Below, piece by piece: positions 41,780-51,036 of a stretch of 64,000 nucleotides of DNA; positions within the stretch are counted from its first letter, which is position 1; the number at the start of each line of letters is the position of its first letter. The translations under genes were made by a program, and so were the position numbers. The notes under the pieces are model-generated. The model had not been told where the DNA came from. It did no database searches and was given only the letters and a program-made list of their open reading frames with translations. The DNA comes from Rikenellaceae bacterium (GTDB lineage: Bacteria > Bacteroidota > Bacteroidia > Bacteroidales > Rikenellaceae): NCBI GenBank assembly GCA_015059685.1, contig SUZW01000009.1, forward strand, positions 1-64,000, given 5' to 3'.

Positions 41780-42051
41780 AGAAAAATAATTGACAATTGA
41801 CGAATTTTTTTTAGACGAGAGACAAAAGACGAGAGACGAGAGATGGCGCAATCTGATAACGGCCAGTAAGGGCCAGTAAGGGCTATTAAGGGCCAGTAAG
41901 GGTATAGCGCCTTCTTTACTAGCCGTTACTAGCCCTTACTAACCCTTAATTTACCTGCGCCCCGACCACCTCCAGAGTCCCCACCAACCTACCCCCCCCT
42001 GCCCTCTCGAATATTTTGTGAATATTTGTTGCGTTATTTCCAAAAATATAG
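41780..42051. repeat. Heptamers and a reversed composite element upstream of the LRR lipoprotein gene
   Basis: ATTGACA units (about 41788-41805) and CTCTCGT-type units read as GACGAGA (about 41810-41842) lead into a minus-oriented composite element at about 41843-41991. That element comprises GGCGCAATCTGATAACGG, then 10-bp GGCCAGTAAG units, a GGTATAGCGCC turn, inverted units, and a reversed header ending CCACCTCCAGAGTCCCC. An eight-C run follows at about 41992-41999. Confidence 0.75.
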
Positions 42052-42059
42052 TATCTTTG
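42052..42059 (+). promoter_or_regulatory. -7 box TATCTTTG for the LRR lipoprotein leader
   Basis: A perfect TAnnTTTG 206 bases before the lipoprotein ATG. A TTTG at 42025-42028 is 23 bases upstream, slightly wide of the usual 19-21. It implies a leader of about 200 nucleotides. Confidence 0.6.
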
Positions 42060-42181
42060 TAAAAATGAAGTATTGTAATAATTATGCAGTACAATTGTAA
42101 AACGCAGATAATCAGTACGATACAGCTGTTAGGGGGGGGGTATTTTAGCCTCGTCTGATACTTATTTTGCGCAAATTTAAT

Positions 42182-42226
42182 GGGGATATTCGGTCAATAA
42201 TGGCCGGATATCCCCTCTCTTTTTTA
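42182..42226 (+). terminator. Intrinsic terminator-like hairpin inside the leader (possible attenuator)
   Basis: GGGGATATTCGG (42182-42193) pairs with CCGGATATCCCC (42204-42215), followed by TCTCTTTTTT. It lies between the promoter box and the start codon at 42266, so it would stop transcription before the gene unless relieved. A nine-G run precedes it at about 42132-42140. Confidence 0.7.
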
Positions 42227-42265
42227 TCGTTAGTAAAGGTATAATTTTAATAAAAACAGAATGTT

Positions 42266-45200
42266 ATGAAGACACATCGCTCATTTTTCAGTTGGTTGCT
42301 CTCTGCAACAATCGCATTGGCGTTAATCTCTTGTGTGGGTGGTGATCCAACGGGAGAGGAACCTAACACTCCGCCCGTAAATCCGCCAGACAACCCCGAC
42401 ACTCCGACAAACACTTATAGCGCGTCTGGTAGTGTTCAGAAGGGTCCTTTTACGCAAGGAACAAACATCACTATTCAGCCTCTTGATGATAATTTCAACC
42501 CTACGGGAAAGCAGTATCAGACCAAAACCACCGATGATACAGGAACTTTCTCGGTAGGTAGCGAGATAGAGAATCGCTATGTCGAGATTATCGCTACGGG
42601 CTACTACTACAACGAGATTGAGGGTAAGGTGTCATCTTCGACCTTGACACTTCGTTCTATTTCGGATCTCACCGAGGCGGGAAAAACAAATGTCAATCTG
42701 CTGACTACGCTCGAATCAGATCGTATTCGTAAGCTCTTGGAGGAGGGCGGCTCATTGGTTGATGCCCGCAAGCAGGCAGAGCGTGAGATTTTGGAGGTCT
42801 TCCATATTTCGACAGAGCAGAGTGTCGCTTTCGACAAGATGGATATCACGGGCAGCAAAGATGCCGATGCAATTCTTTTGGCCATTTCGGCATCATTGCA
42901 GGCAGGTCGCAGTGTGGGTGAGTTGTCGGAGCTTATCAGTAAAATTGCGGGCGATATTGCCAATTCGGGAGAACTTACAACGCCTAATCTTGCTACGCAG
43001 ATTACCGAGAGCAGCAAGTTGGTCGATGCCGACAAGGTGCGTGAAAATCTCCGCAAGCGTTATACGCAACTCGGTGTGCAGAACTTTAAGATACCTCCAT
43101 TCGAGGACTACCTTGATGTGAATGGCAACGGCGTGATAGATAAGGAAGATGCGTGGATTATCCTCGGCTCGAAGGAGGGAACAATCGGTGCGCAGGGCGG
43201 AACCTTTACCATTAACCTTCAACACAGCAAACCTTTCGATGTTATTATCGAGGATGCTGCTTGGGTGCGTCAAACGGAGGGCTCCCGAGCCTACCTCGAA
43301 GAGGCGACGCTGCACTTTACGGTCGATGCAAGCACCGAGGCAGACGAGCGTAAGGCGATTATCCGCATCAAGGATAAGGATAGCAACTATTCGGAGTTGT
43401 TCCACTTGACACAGCGACAGAAAGATTATCTCGACCCCGAGGAGGCGGACTATACGCTGCCATTTGAGAGCGGAACATTGGAGATACCTGTATCTGTAAA
43501 TGTTGACTATACGGTAGGCATAAAGCAGACAGGTGAGTGGTTGCACTATGTCGAGACACGAGCACTGCGCAACGAGACTTTGGTCTTCAACTATGACTAC
43601 AATGGCTCGCCATCACCTCGTTCAGCAACCATCACTCTCACAGCCGAGGGTAAGACCACCGAGATTAGCGTTGCACAGCGTGCCAACGAGGGCGAAATTA
43701 CTCTTTATGTAAAGACTCCGGGAACACTCTCGACGCTTATGTCTATGGAGGATATGTACCAGATTATCAACCTCAAAATCGTGGGAACGCTCAATGACGA
43801 CGACCTCAAACTGCTCAATGGTGGCAAATATGTCGGCGGTAGCAATGTGATAGGTGGCGGTGAAGCACACTTCGAGTGCGACTGGAAGGTCGAGACACTC
43901 GATTTGTCGGAGATGAAGAGCGAGTCGGATATAATTGGAGCAAGTGGAGGTGATCTGTCATTCTTCAACTGTGTGCCTTCACTCAAAAAGGTTGTTATGC
44001 CGAAGCAGATTACCACAATCGGCTATAACGCTTTCAACAAGTGTATTAACCTCAAAACCATCGAGTGGGGCGAAGATTCGGAGGTCGAGGATATTCAGGG
44101 CAGTATCGAAGCATCGAGCCTGCCGGGTGCGCCAACAAAATATTACGGAGCATTCAAGGAGTGCGTAAGTTTGGAGGAGGTAACTCTGCCAAAGAGCATT
44201 AAGCATTTCCGAGCAGGAGCCTTTATGAACTGTACCTCGCTCAAACGCCTCGTCTTCCCTAACGATGGCGATATCAAGGAGTTGGAGTGTGCCGTTTCGA
44301 TAACCTCGACAGGTATCAGCCAAACGGCTCATCCTATGGGCCATTTGTGGGGCTGTACCTCGCTCGAAACTATCGTTTTGCCTGACAATCTGCGAACAAT
44401 AGGTGGCGATGCATTCTATCAAACACCTTTCCGCACAATTGTTATACCTGAAACCGTGAAGTACCTAACTACCAGCGGATTATTCTATGGTTGTAGCCGT
44501 CTTGAAGAGGTTACTCTGCCATCGAGCGTTACCGAATACTCGAAGGATATGTTTGCAGGTTGCACAAGTCTGCAATCCATCAAGGGCGTGGGCAAAATTA
44601 CAAAGTATTGCGAAGGCTGTTTTGCGGGTTGTCCTGCGAAGTGGGTTGTTCTCGACCCAGAGGCTGAATACGAGGCTGGTGTGTTTGCCGAGACGGATGT
44701 AGAGAGCGTAACATTCCCTGCGGGATTTAAGACCATACCGGAGAGATTGTTCGAGGAGTGCGAGAAACTCTCATCGGTCGATCTTGGCGAGGTGGAAACT
44801 GTCGGAAATTACGCTTTCAATGGTTGTCCTATCAAAACCGTAATAATTCCTAAGAGCGTAACCTTTATAGGTTCGTATGTATTCACAGGATATCCTATTC
44901 CGGACAACCAATATGGCGAGAAGGCACCTATGGATAATGTCTATATCTATGCGGAAGATATACAGTTGGGAACTGATGGTTACGGAGGCACTTTTGTGGC
45001 AACCCAAGTTACATTCGGAAAGATGGTACGCAGAGTCTCGGGACAGATCGGAAGTGGAACATCTTCGATTATATTTGAGGAGGGTAGCGTCTGTGAGTAT
45101 TTCGATGCAGCCCTTGCTTGCAATATCAAGAGTATAGAGTTGCCTAATTCGATTACCGAACTTGGTGCAGAGGCGTTTACAAGTTGTAAAAACCTCAAAA

Positions 45201-46693
45201 CTATAACCCTGCCTTCTTCGCTCAAAAAGATTGGCGAGAGGGCATTCCGAAGTTGTGAGAAGCTCGAAAGCGTGATTATGCCTGACGGCTTGGAGGTTAT
45301 TGAGAAAGACGCATTCTCTCGTTGCAACTCGTTGGAGAGCGTAACCATTCCATACACCGTTGCTTATTTAGGAAATAATGCGTTTGGTGCCAATGCCTAC
45401 CTCGAAGAGGTGCATATGAAGAGCATTGAGCCTCCTTACGCAAAATCGAATTTGTTTGCAGACTGTCCATATTTGGATAAGATTCAGGTGCCCGATGAGG
45501 CTGTCGATGCCTACAAAGCAAGTTGGAGTACTTATGCGTCGATTATCGTAGGCGGAGAGGCTGACGGCAAACATCGTGAATTGTCGTATGTTAAGACTAC
45601 TACATTGGACGCTACGGATATTGGACTAAGTGTTGCGAAGTTGAAAGGCCAGCTCTCGTTGCTCGTAGAACCGACCTACAAATCGGCAGCATTCTGTATT
45701 AGCACCGATCCTAACGACTTAACTATAAACGGCGGTGAATTCCCTAGTGGTAATTGGGTGTCGGCACCGCTTGCTGCCGATGACTCTTTCGAGAAGAATG
45801 TCGGACAACTCACAAAGGGAACTACCTACTATTATAGAAGTCGTGTGTTGGTTGATAATATAGAGTTTTTGGGCGAAATAAAGAGTTTTACCACGAGGAG
45901 TGATTTGGGTGCCTACACCTTCAAGACCGAGGATGCGTTGGTTGGAGATGACCTCTCGGCGATCTTGGTTGGCTCATTGGATTTTGAGAGCAATGGACTG
46001 ACACTAAACGATGCAGATACTTGGGTTGTGTTCAATGTTGGAGAGAGTGTAGATAATCTCAATAACGAGTATATAGCGACAAAAGGCCCTGTTGGCGAGA
46101 GTCAAGTCGGAGATTGGATTGAGGGCACATTCTGGACACGCCTATCTAATCTCGAAGAGGGCAAGACCTACTATTACAGAGCCAAAGGCTACTTGAAGAG
46201 CAAGACTCTCGGAAATACCGAGGAGGTGATATATGGCGACATTAAGAGCTTTGTGGCGAAGAAGGTTGTAAGCGTAGAACCTACATCCTATTCGTACACC
46301 TTTACGCAAGCCGCATTTAGTGGCAATGGCGAGGCCGTTCTTGGCGGACTCGTTTGGACCTTGGCAGGCGATGGCGGACATTGGGGCTACGATGAGACCA
46401 AAGGGCAGCAGTTCGGCTCGAAAAATAATCCGTATAAAACAATGACGCTGACATCGGGCGATGTGAATAAGGTAACAAAAATCGTTGTAAATACCAGTGG
46501 CGCATCGGGTACGACAGCAAAATTGACCGTTACTGTAGGTGGCGTTCAGCTCGGCAGTGTGGTATCGCTGACAACCACAGCAACCGAATATACATTTACC
46601 TCGACCGAGCCTTTGAGCGGACCTGCGGTGTTATCTTATGCCCACACTTCTGACGGTAAAGCAATATATATCAAATCTATCACGATAGAGTAA
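42266..46693 (+). CDS. Giant BspA-like leucine-rich-repeat surface lipoprotein
   Basis: A 1475-residue lipoprotein, probably surface-exposed. The signal peptide ends in a lipobox ALISC (Cys23), followed by a Pro/Asn/Asp-rich linker. Order of parts: a carboxypeptidase-regulatory-like beta domain (about 50-130); a helical region; a Ca-binding-type loop DVNGNGVIDKED (about 283-294); two BACON-like domains (about 300-475); a long run of BspA-type LRR_5 repeats (about 500-1110; units such as LKTITLPSSLKKIGERAFRS); two fibronectin-like domains (about 1110-1325); and a C-terminal beta domain. Likely a host- or glycan-binding adhesin. Expression may be attenuated by the leader hairpin. Confidence 0.88.
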   Translation: MKTHRSFFSWLLSATIALALISCVGGDPTGEEPNTPPVNPPDNPDTPTNTYSASGSVQKGPFTQGTNITIQPLDDNFNPTGKQYQTKTTDDTGTFSVGSEIENRYVEIIATGYYYNEIEGKVSSSTLTLRSISDLTEAGKTNVNLLTTLESDRIRKLLEEGGSLVDARKQAEREILEVFHISTEQSVAFDKMDITGSKDADAILLAISASLQAGRSVGELSELISKIAGDIANSGELTTPNLATQITESSKLVDADKVRENLRKRYTQLGVQNFKIPPFEDYLDVNGNGVIDKEDAWIILGSKEGTIGAQGGTFTINLQHSKPFDVIIEDAAWVRQTEGSRAYLEEATLHFTVDASTEADERKAIIRIKDKDSNYSELFHLTQRQKDYLDPEEADYTLPFESGTLEIPVSVNVDYTVGIKQTGEWLHYVETRALRNETLVFNYDYNGSPSPRSATITLTAEGKTTEISVAQRANEGEITLYVKTPGTLSTLMSMEDMYQIINLKIVGTLNDDDLKLLNGGKYVGGSNVIGGGEAHFECDWKVETLDLSEMKSESDIIGASGGDLSFFNCVPSLKKVVMPKQITTIGYNAFNKCINLKTIEWGEDSEVEDIQGSIEASSLPGAPTKYYGAFKECVSLEEVTLPKSIKHFRAGAFMNCTSLKRLVFPNDGDIKELECAVSITSTGISQTAHPMGHLWGCTSLETIVLPDNLRTIGGDAFYQTPFRTIVIPETVKYLTTSGLFYGCSRLEEVTLPSSVTEYSKDMFAGCTSLQSIKGVGKITKYCEGCFAGCPAKWVVLDPEAEYEAGVFAETDVESVTFPAGFKTIPERLFEECEKLSSVDLGEVETVGNYAFNGCPIKTVIIPKSVTFIGSYVFTGYPIPDNQYGEKAPMDNVYIYAEDIQLGTDGYGGTFVATQVTFGKMVRRVSGQIGSGTSSIIFEEGSVCEYFDAALACNIKSIELPNSITELGAEAFTSCKNLKTITLPSSLKKIGERAFRSCEKLESVIMPDGLEVIEKDAFSRCNSLESVTIPYTVAYLGNNAFGANAYLEEVHMKSIEPPYAKSNLFADCPYLDKIQVPDEAVDAYKASWSTYASIIVGGEADGKHRELSYVKTTTLDATDIGLSVAKLKGQLSLLVEPTYKSAAFCISTDPNDLTINGGEFPSGNWVSAPLAADDSFEKNVGQLTKGTTYYYRSRVLVDNIEFLGEIKSFTTRSDLGAYTFKTEDALVGDDLSAILVGSLDFESNGLTLNDADTWVVFNVGESVDNLNNEYIATKGPVGESQVGDWIEGTFWTRLSNLEEGKTYYYRAKGYLKSKTLGNTEEVIYGDIKSFVAKKVVSVEPTSYSYTFTQAAFSGNGEAVLGGLVWTLAGDGGHWGYDETKGQQFGSKNNPYKTMTLTSGDVNKVTKIVVNTSGASGTTAKLTVTVGGVQLGSVVSLTTTATEYTFTSTEPLSGPAVLSYAHTSDGKAIYIKSITIE

Positions 46694-46710
46694 TAGACTC
46701 GGATTGCGAA

Positions 46711-46742
46711 AGCGGGGTTGCGTCTGGCAGCCCCGCTTTTTT
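46711..46742 (+). terminator. Terminator of the LRR lipoprotein gene
   Basis: AGCGGGG and CCCCGCT arms around a TTGCGTCTGGCAG loop, followed by a run of T's. Confidence 0.88.
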
Positions 46743-46762
46743 GGTGGTTAAGAAATTTTTAC

Positions 46763-46770
46763 TATATTTG
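46763..46770 (+). promoter_or_regulatory. -7 box TATATTTG for plsY
   Basis: TAnnTTTG match 26 bases before the plsY ATG, directly after the preceding terminator. No good -33 element seen. Confidence 0.6.
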
Positions 46771-46796
46771 CTCCCGAACACAGTTGTGAAAATAAT

Positions 46797-47507
46797 ATGG
46801 TAATAACATACTATTGTATTGTAACTCTGTTTATTATAGCGTACCTACTCGGCTCTATACCAAGTGCTGTGTGGATTGGCACGAAGTACTATGGAGTGGA
46901 TGTTCGTGAGCATGGTAGCAAAAACGCAGGAACGACAAATGTCCTGCGTGTTCTCGGTGTACGAGCTGCTCTGCCTGTCTTTGTTATCGACTTTTTGAAG
47001 GGCTTTATAGCGGTGAGTATCTTTTCGCTTCTCAAATACGACGACAATATCCCATCGCAGGCCTGGATTATAAATATGAAGATATTGGCGGTTTTTGTGG
47101 TCACTTTGGGACATATATTTCCGATTTTTGCCAAGTTCAAGGGAGGCAAAGGTGTCGCCACGGTGCTGGGGGCAGTGACGGGTATTCAGCCAAATATAGC
47201 CCTGCTCTGCTTTGCCGTGTGGTTTGTGGTGTTTATGGTGTGGCACTATGTGTCGCTCGCCTCGATTGTTGCGGGGTGTGCTTTTCCGGTCTTTGTGTCG
47301 ATATTTTCGGGTAGTATATATGCCCGTCACGGCTTGGACCACACCTCCATCTCGTTCCTTGTATTCTCTTTCGTTGTGGCCATAGCCTTGGTATGGACTC
47401 ACCGCAAGAATATAGGGCGCATACTCGATGCTGCCGAACCGAAGGTGAGGGTTTGGGAGTACCTTAAGTTGGATATAATAGATAAAGATAAAAGTGCTAA
47501 TGGCTAA
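46797..47507 (+). CDS. plsY: Glycerol-3-phosphate acyltransferase PlsY
   Basis: An integral membrane enzyme of 236 residues that acylates glycerol-3-phosphate from acyl-phosphate, the first step of phospholipid synthesis. The three catalytic motifs are visible: GSIPSAVWIGTKYYG with HGSKNAGTTNVLR (about residues 19-50), FKGGKGVATVLGA (about 117-129), and a C-terminal WTHRKNIGRI (about 201-210). The two acyl-CoA synthetase genes downstream suit a lipid-supply unit. Three or four GCTAATG-type units straddle its stop codon. Confidence 0.95.
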   Translation: MVITYYCIVTLFIIAYLLGSIPSAVWIGTKYYGVDVREHGSKNAGTTNVLRVLGVRAALPVFVIDFLKGFIAVSIFSLLKYDDNIPSQAWIINMKILAVFVVTLGHIFPIFAKFKGGKGVATVLGAVTGIQPNIALLCFAVWFVVFMVWHYVSLASIVAGCAFPVFVSIFSGSIYARHGLDHTSISFLVFSFVVAIALVWTHRKNIGRILDAAEPKVRVWEYLKLDIIDKDKSANG

Positions 47508-47541
47508 TAGCCCAATGGCTAATAGCCCAAAATGTTTTATT

Positions 47542-49245
47542 ATGTTAGAAGCAAACTTAATTAAGATGTACGAGCAGTCATTTCGCGACAACCGCGAGAT
47601 GTCTGCCGTTACGGACTATTTTTCGGGTGAAACCTACTCCTACTATGGCTTTGCAAAGGAGATTGCCAAGTTGCACCTCCTCTTTGACGAGGCGGGCATC
47701 AAGCGAGGTGACAAAATCGCCTTGGTGGGTCGTAACACTCCGCGTTGGTGCGTGGTATATATCGCCACAATCACCTATGGTGCAGTCATTGTGCCTATCA
47801 TGCAGACATTTACATCAAACGATATTGCACATATCGTAAATCACTCCGAGAGCCGCCTGTTGTTCTTGACAGACTCCTATTGGGATGGTTTGGACGAGGA
47901 CTCCCTGCCAAATGTGGAGGCCGTATTCTCGATTACCGACTACCACGCTATCTACGAGCGTGAGGGCGACAAATTGACCAAGTATGTCAATGCTATGACC
48001 GAGAACTACCGCAAGCGCTATCCTAACGGCTTCACCGTAAACGACATCAAGTATGCCGATGTTCCGAACGATGCACTTATGGTGTTGAGCTACACTTCGG
48101 GTACTACGGGCTATTCGAAGGGCGTGATGCTTACGGTGAATAACCTCACGGCAAATATCTATTATGGCGTGACGAAGATAAACAAATCGACAGGCAAACT
48201 ATGGTTCCAGAAGGGTCGTCGCACCTTGGCGTTCCTGCCGTTGGCACACGCCTTTGGTTGCGCTTTCGACTTCCTTGCACCGTTGGCTGCGGGTGGTCAC
48301 ATCAACCTGCTCGGCAAGATGCCTACGCCAAAGGTCTTGGTCGAGGCTATGCAGAAGGTGCAACCAGCGATTATCTGCTCGGTGCCTCTCGTCTTGGAGA
48401 AGGTCTATCGCAAGCAGATTGCTCCAATGCTCGAGAAGGGTCCGTTGAGTATCGCTATGAAGGTGCCTTTGGTGAACGAACTTGTGCGTATGAAGATTAA
48501 GGAGAAGCTGATGGCTTCGTTTGGTGGCAACTTGGAGATGTTTATCGTCGGTGGAGCTCCAATGAACAAGGAGACCGAGGCGTTCCTCAAATCTATCCAC
48601 TTCCCAATCATCGTGGGCTACGGTATGACCGAGTGCGCACCGCTTATCTGCGTTACGCCACAACCAGAGGAGTACAAACTCGGCTCGTGCGGTAAATATT
48701 TGAGGGAGTATCTCGATGTTCGCATCGACTCGTCGGATCCGCAACATATCCCTGGCGAGATTATGGTCAAGGGTGAGATGGTTATGCAGGGCTACTACAA
48801 GAACGAGAAGGATACCGCTGCAACCTTGGAGCCTGATGGTTGGATGCATACGGGCGATATGGGCGTTATGGACCCCGACGGTACGGTCTATATCAAGGGT
48901 CGTTGCAAGACTATGATTTTGACCGATACGGGCCAGAATATCTATCCCGAGGAGATTGAGGATAAGTTGAACAATATGCCGCTTGTTATGGAGTCGCTCG
49001 TGTTGGAGAATGAGGGTAAGCTCTATGGCTTGGTTGTGCCTGACTTTGACCACTGCGAGAAGGAGGGTATCGACCGCACAAAGTTGGAGGAGATTATGAA
49101 CGACAATCTCAAGACTCTAAATCAGCAGGTTGCTGCCTACGAGCGTCTTGTGTCATTGACAATTCATCTCGATGAGTTCGAAAAGACCCCGAAGCGCTCT
49201 ATCAAGCGTTACCTCTACGATGTAAAGCGACTTGGAATTAAATAA
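47542..49245 (+). CDS. Long-chain acyl-CoA synthetase (AMP-forming), copy 1
   Basis: A 567-residue AMP-dependent acyl-CoA synthetase activating fatty acids to acyl-CoA. The phosphate-binding motif is LSYTSGTTGYSKGVML (about residues 188-203). The adenylate motif region is VGYGMTECAPLI, and the late motif is MHTGDMGVMDPDG with GRCKTMILTDTGQNIYPEEI. The ORF track start (47494) lies in heptamer repeats; the ATG at 47542 (MLEANLIKMYEQSF) matches the start of the neighbouring paralogue and is preferred. Confidence 0.9.
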   Translation: MLEANLIKMYEQSFRDNREMSAVTDYFSGETYSYYGFAKEIAKLHLLFDEAGIKRGDKIALVGRNTPRWCVVYIATITYGAVIVPIMQTFTSNDIAHIVNHSESRLLFLTDSYWDGLDEDSLPNVEAVFSITDYHAIYEREGDKLTKYVNAMTENYRKRYPNGFTVNDIKYADVPNDALMVLSYTSGTTGYSKGVMLTVNNLTANIYYGVTKINKSTGKLWFQKGRRTLAFLPLAHAFGCAFDFLAPLAAGGHINLLGKMPTPKVLVEAMQKVQPAIICSVPLVLEKVYRKQIAPMLEKGPLSIAMKVPLVNELVRMKIKEKLMASFGGNLEMFIVGGAPMNKETEAFLKSIHFPIIVGYGMTECAPLICVTPQPEEYKLGSCGKYLREYLDVRIDSSDPQHIPGEIMVKGEMVMQGYYKNEKDTAATLEPDGWMHTGDMGVMDPDGTVYIKGRCKTMILTDTGQNIYPEEIEDKLNNMPLVMESLVLENEGKLYGLVVPDFDHCEKEGIDRTKLEEIMNDNLKTLNQQVAAYERLVSLTIHLDEFEKTPKRSIKRYLYDVKRLGIK

Positions 49246-49264
49246 ATTCAGAATTCAAAATTAA

Positions 49265-49298
49265 AAGCTAATGGCTAATGGCTAACGGCTAAAAGCAA
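49265..49298. repeat. GCTAATG heptamer tandem repeat
   Basis: About five units between the two acyl-CoA synthetase genes. Confidence 0.8.
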
Positions 49299-49306
49299 AT
49301 AAAACT

Positions 49307-51004
49307 ATGTTACAAGATAACTTAATCAAAATGTACGAGCAGTCGTTTCGCGAGCACCGCGAGATGTCTGCCGTTACGGACTATTTTTCGGGTGAGAGCT
49401 ATTCGTACTACGGCTTTGCCAAGGAGATTGCGAAGTTGCATATCCTCTTCGATGAGGCGGGCATCAAGCGTGGCGATAAAATCGCCTTGGTTGGTCGCAA
49501 TACGCCTCGTTGGTGTGCAGTCTATATCGCTACCATGACCTACGGAGCGGTCATAGTACCTATTATGCAGACCTTCACATCGAATGATATAACCCACATT
49601 GTAAATCACTCCGAGAGCCGCCTGTTGTTCCTTACGGAGTCGTTCTGGGAGGATTTGGATGGTGAGGCTCTGCCAAATATCGATGGTGTATTCTCGCTCA
49701 CGGACTACCATGTGCTCTTCGAGCGTCGCAATGGCGTGCTGACACAGTGTGTGGATAGTATGACGGCCAACTATCGTCGTCGCTACCCTCGAGGCTTCTC
49801 GGTCGAGGATATCAAGTATGCCGATGTGCCGAACGACCAGCTCATCCTGTTGAACTACACCTCGGGTACTACGGGCTATTCGAAGGGTGTGATGCTTACG
49901 GTTAATAACCTCACGGCTAATGTGGCCTATATCAAGACCCTGAAACCCCACAATGGCGACCACTACTACTTTGCGAAGGGTCGTCGCACATTGTCGTTCC
50001 TGCCGTTGGCACACGCCTATGGCTGTACGGTCGATTTCCTTGCACCGTTGGCTGTGGGAGGCCATATTACCCTCCTCGGCAAGATGCCTACACCGAAGGT
50101 GTTGGTCGAGGCTATGCAGAAGGTGCAGCCGAGCGTTATCGCCTCGGTGCCTCTCGTGCTGGAGAAGATATACCGCAAGCAGGTAGCTCCGCTGCTGGAG
50201 CAGGGAGCTTTGTCGGTAGCTATGAAGGTGCCTTTGGTAAACGAGATTGTGAGATCCAAGATACGCCAGAAGTTGCTCGACTCGTTCGGAGGAAATGTCG
50301 AGTTGTTTATCATCGGTGGCGCACCTATAAACCAAGAGACCGAGGCGTTCCTCAAATCTATACACTTCCCAATCATCGTGGGCTACGGTATGACCGAGTG
50401 CGGACCTCTTATCTCGGTTACGGTCGATCCTACGGAGTTCAAAATTCGCTCTTGCGGTCGCTACCTTATAGGTATGAACGAGGTGCGTATCGACTCTGCC
50501 GACCAGCACAATATCCCTGGCGAGATTTTGGTCAAGGGCGAGGTTGTGATGCAGGGCTACTACAAGAACGAGAAGGATACGGCTGCTGCAATCGACAAAG
50601 ATGGCTGGTTGCATACGGGCGATATGGGTACTATCGACGAGGATGGTACAATCTACATCAAGGGCCGTTGCAAGACTATGATTTTGACCGATACGGGCCA
50701 GAATATCTATCCCGAGGAGATTGAGGATAAGTTGAACAATATGCCGCTTGTGCTGGAGTCGCTCGTGCTGGAGAATAAGGGTCGTCTTTACGGCTTGGTT
50801 GTGCCGGACTTCTCGGTTTGCGAGAAGGAGGGTATAGACCGCACAAAGTTGGAGGAGATTATGAACGACAATCTCAAGACTCTAAATCAGCAGGTTGCTG
50901 CCTACGAACGCTTGGCCTCGATTATAATCTATCCTAACGAGTTCGAGAAGACTCCGAAACGCAGTATCAAACGCTACCTCTACGACATCTCGAAACTGGT
51001 ATAA
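49307..51004 (+). CDS. Long-chain acyl-CoA synthetase (AMP-forming), copy 2
   Basis: A 565-residue paralogue of the previous gene, with near-identical first 85 residues and last 60 residues and more divergence in the middle (for example EALPNIDGVFSLTDYHVLFE). The AMP motif LNYTSGTTGYSKGVML, VGYGMTECGPLI and GRCKTMILTDTGQNIYPEEI are all intact, so both copies should be active. Tandem duplication with a divergent substrate-facing region suggests different chain-length or fatty-acid preferences, which is an inference. A strong terminator follows. Confidence 0.9.
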   Translation: MLQDNLIKMYEQSFREHREMSAVTDYFSGESYSYYGFAKEIAKLHILFDEAGIKRGDKIALVGRNTPRWCAVYIATMTYGAVIVPIMQTFTSNDITHIVNHSESRLLFLTESFWEDLDGEALPNIDGVFSLTDYHVLFERRNGVLTQCVDSMTANYRRRYPRGFSVEDIKYADVPNDQLILLNYTSGTTGYSKGVMLTVNNLTANVAYIKTLKPHNGDHYYFAKGRRTLSFLPLAHAYGCTVDFLAPLAVGGHITLLGKMPTPKVLVEAMQKVQPSVIASVPLVLEKIYRKQVAPLLEQGALSVAMKVPLVNEIVRSKIRQKLLDSFGGNVELFIIGGAPINQETEAFLKSIHFPIIVGYGMTECGPLISVTVDPTEFKIRSCGRYLIGMNEVRIDSADQHNIPGEILVKGEVVMQGYYKNEKDTAAAIDKDGWLHTGDMGTIDEDGTIYIKGRCKTMILTDTGQNIYPEEIEDKLNNMPLVLESLVLENKGRLYGLVVPDFSVCEKEGIDRTKLEEIMNDNLKTLNQQVAAYERLASIIIYPNEFEKTPKRSIKRYLYDISKLV

Positions 51005-51005
51005 T

Positions 51006-51036
51006 AAAAAAAGCCTCCCATTGCGGAGGCTTTTTT
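51006..51036 (+). terminator. Terminator after the acyl-CoA synthetase pair
   Basis: AAAAAAGCCTCC and GGAGGCTTTTTT arms around CATTGC; a classic intrinsic terminator two bases after the stop codon. Confidence 0.92.
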
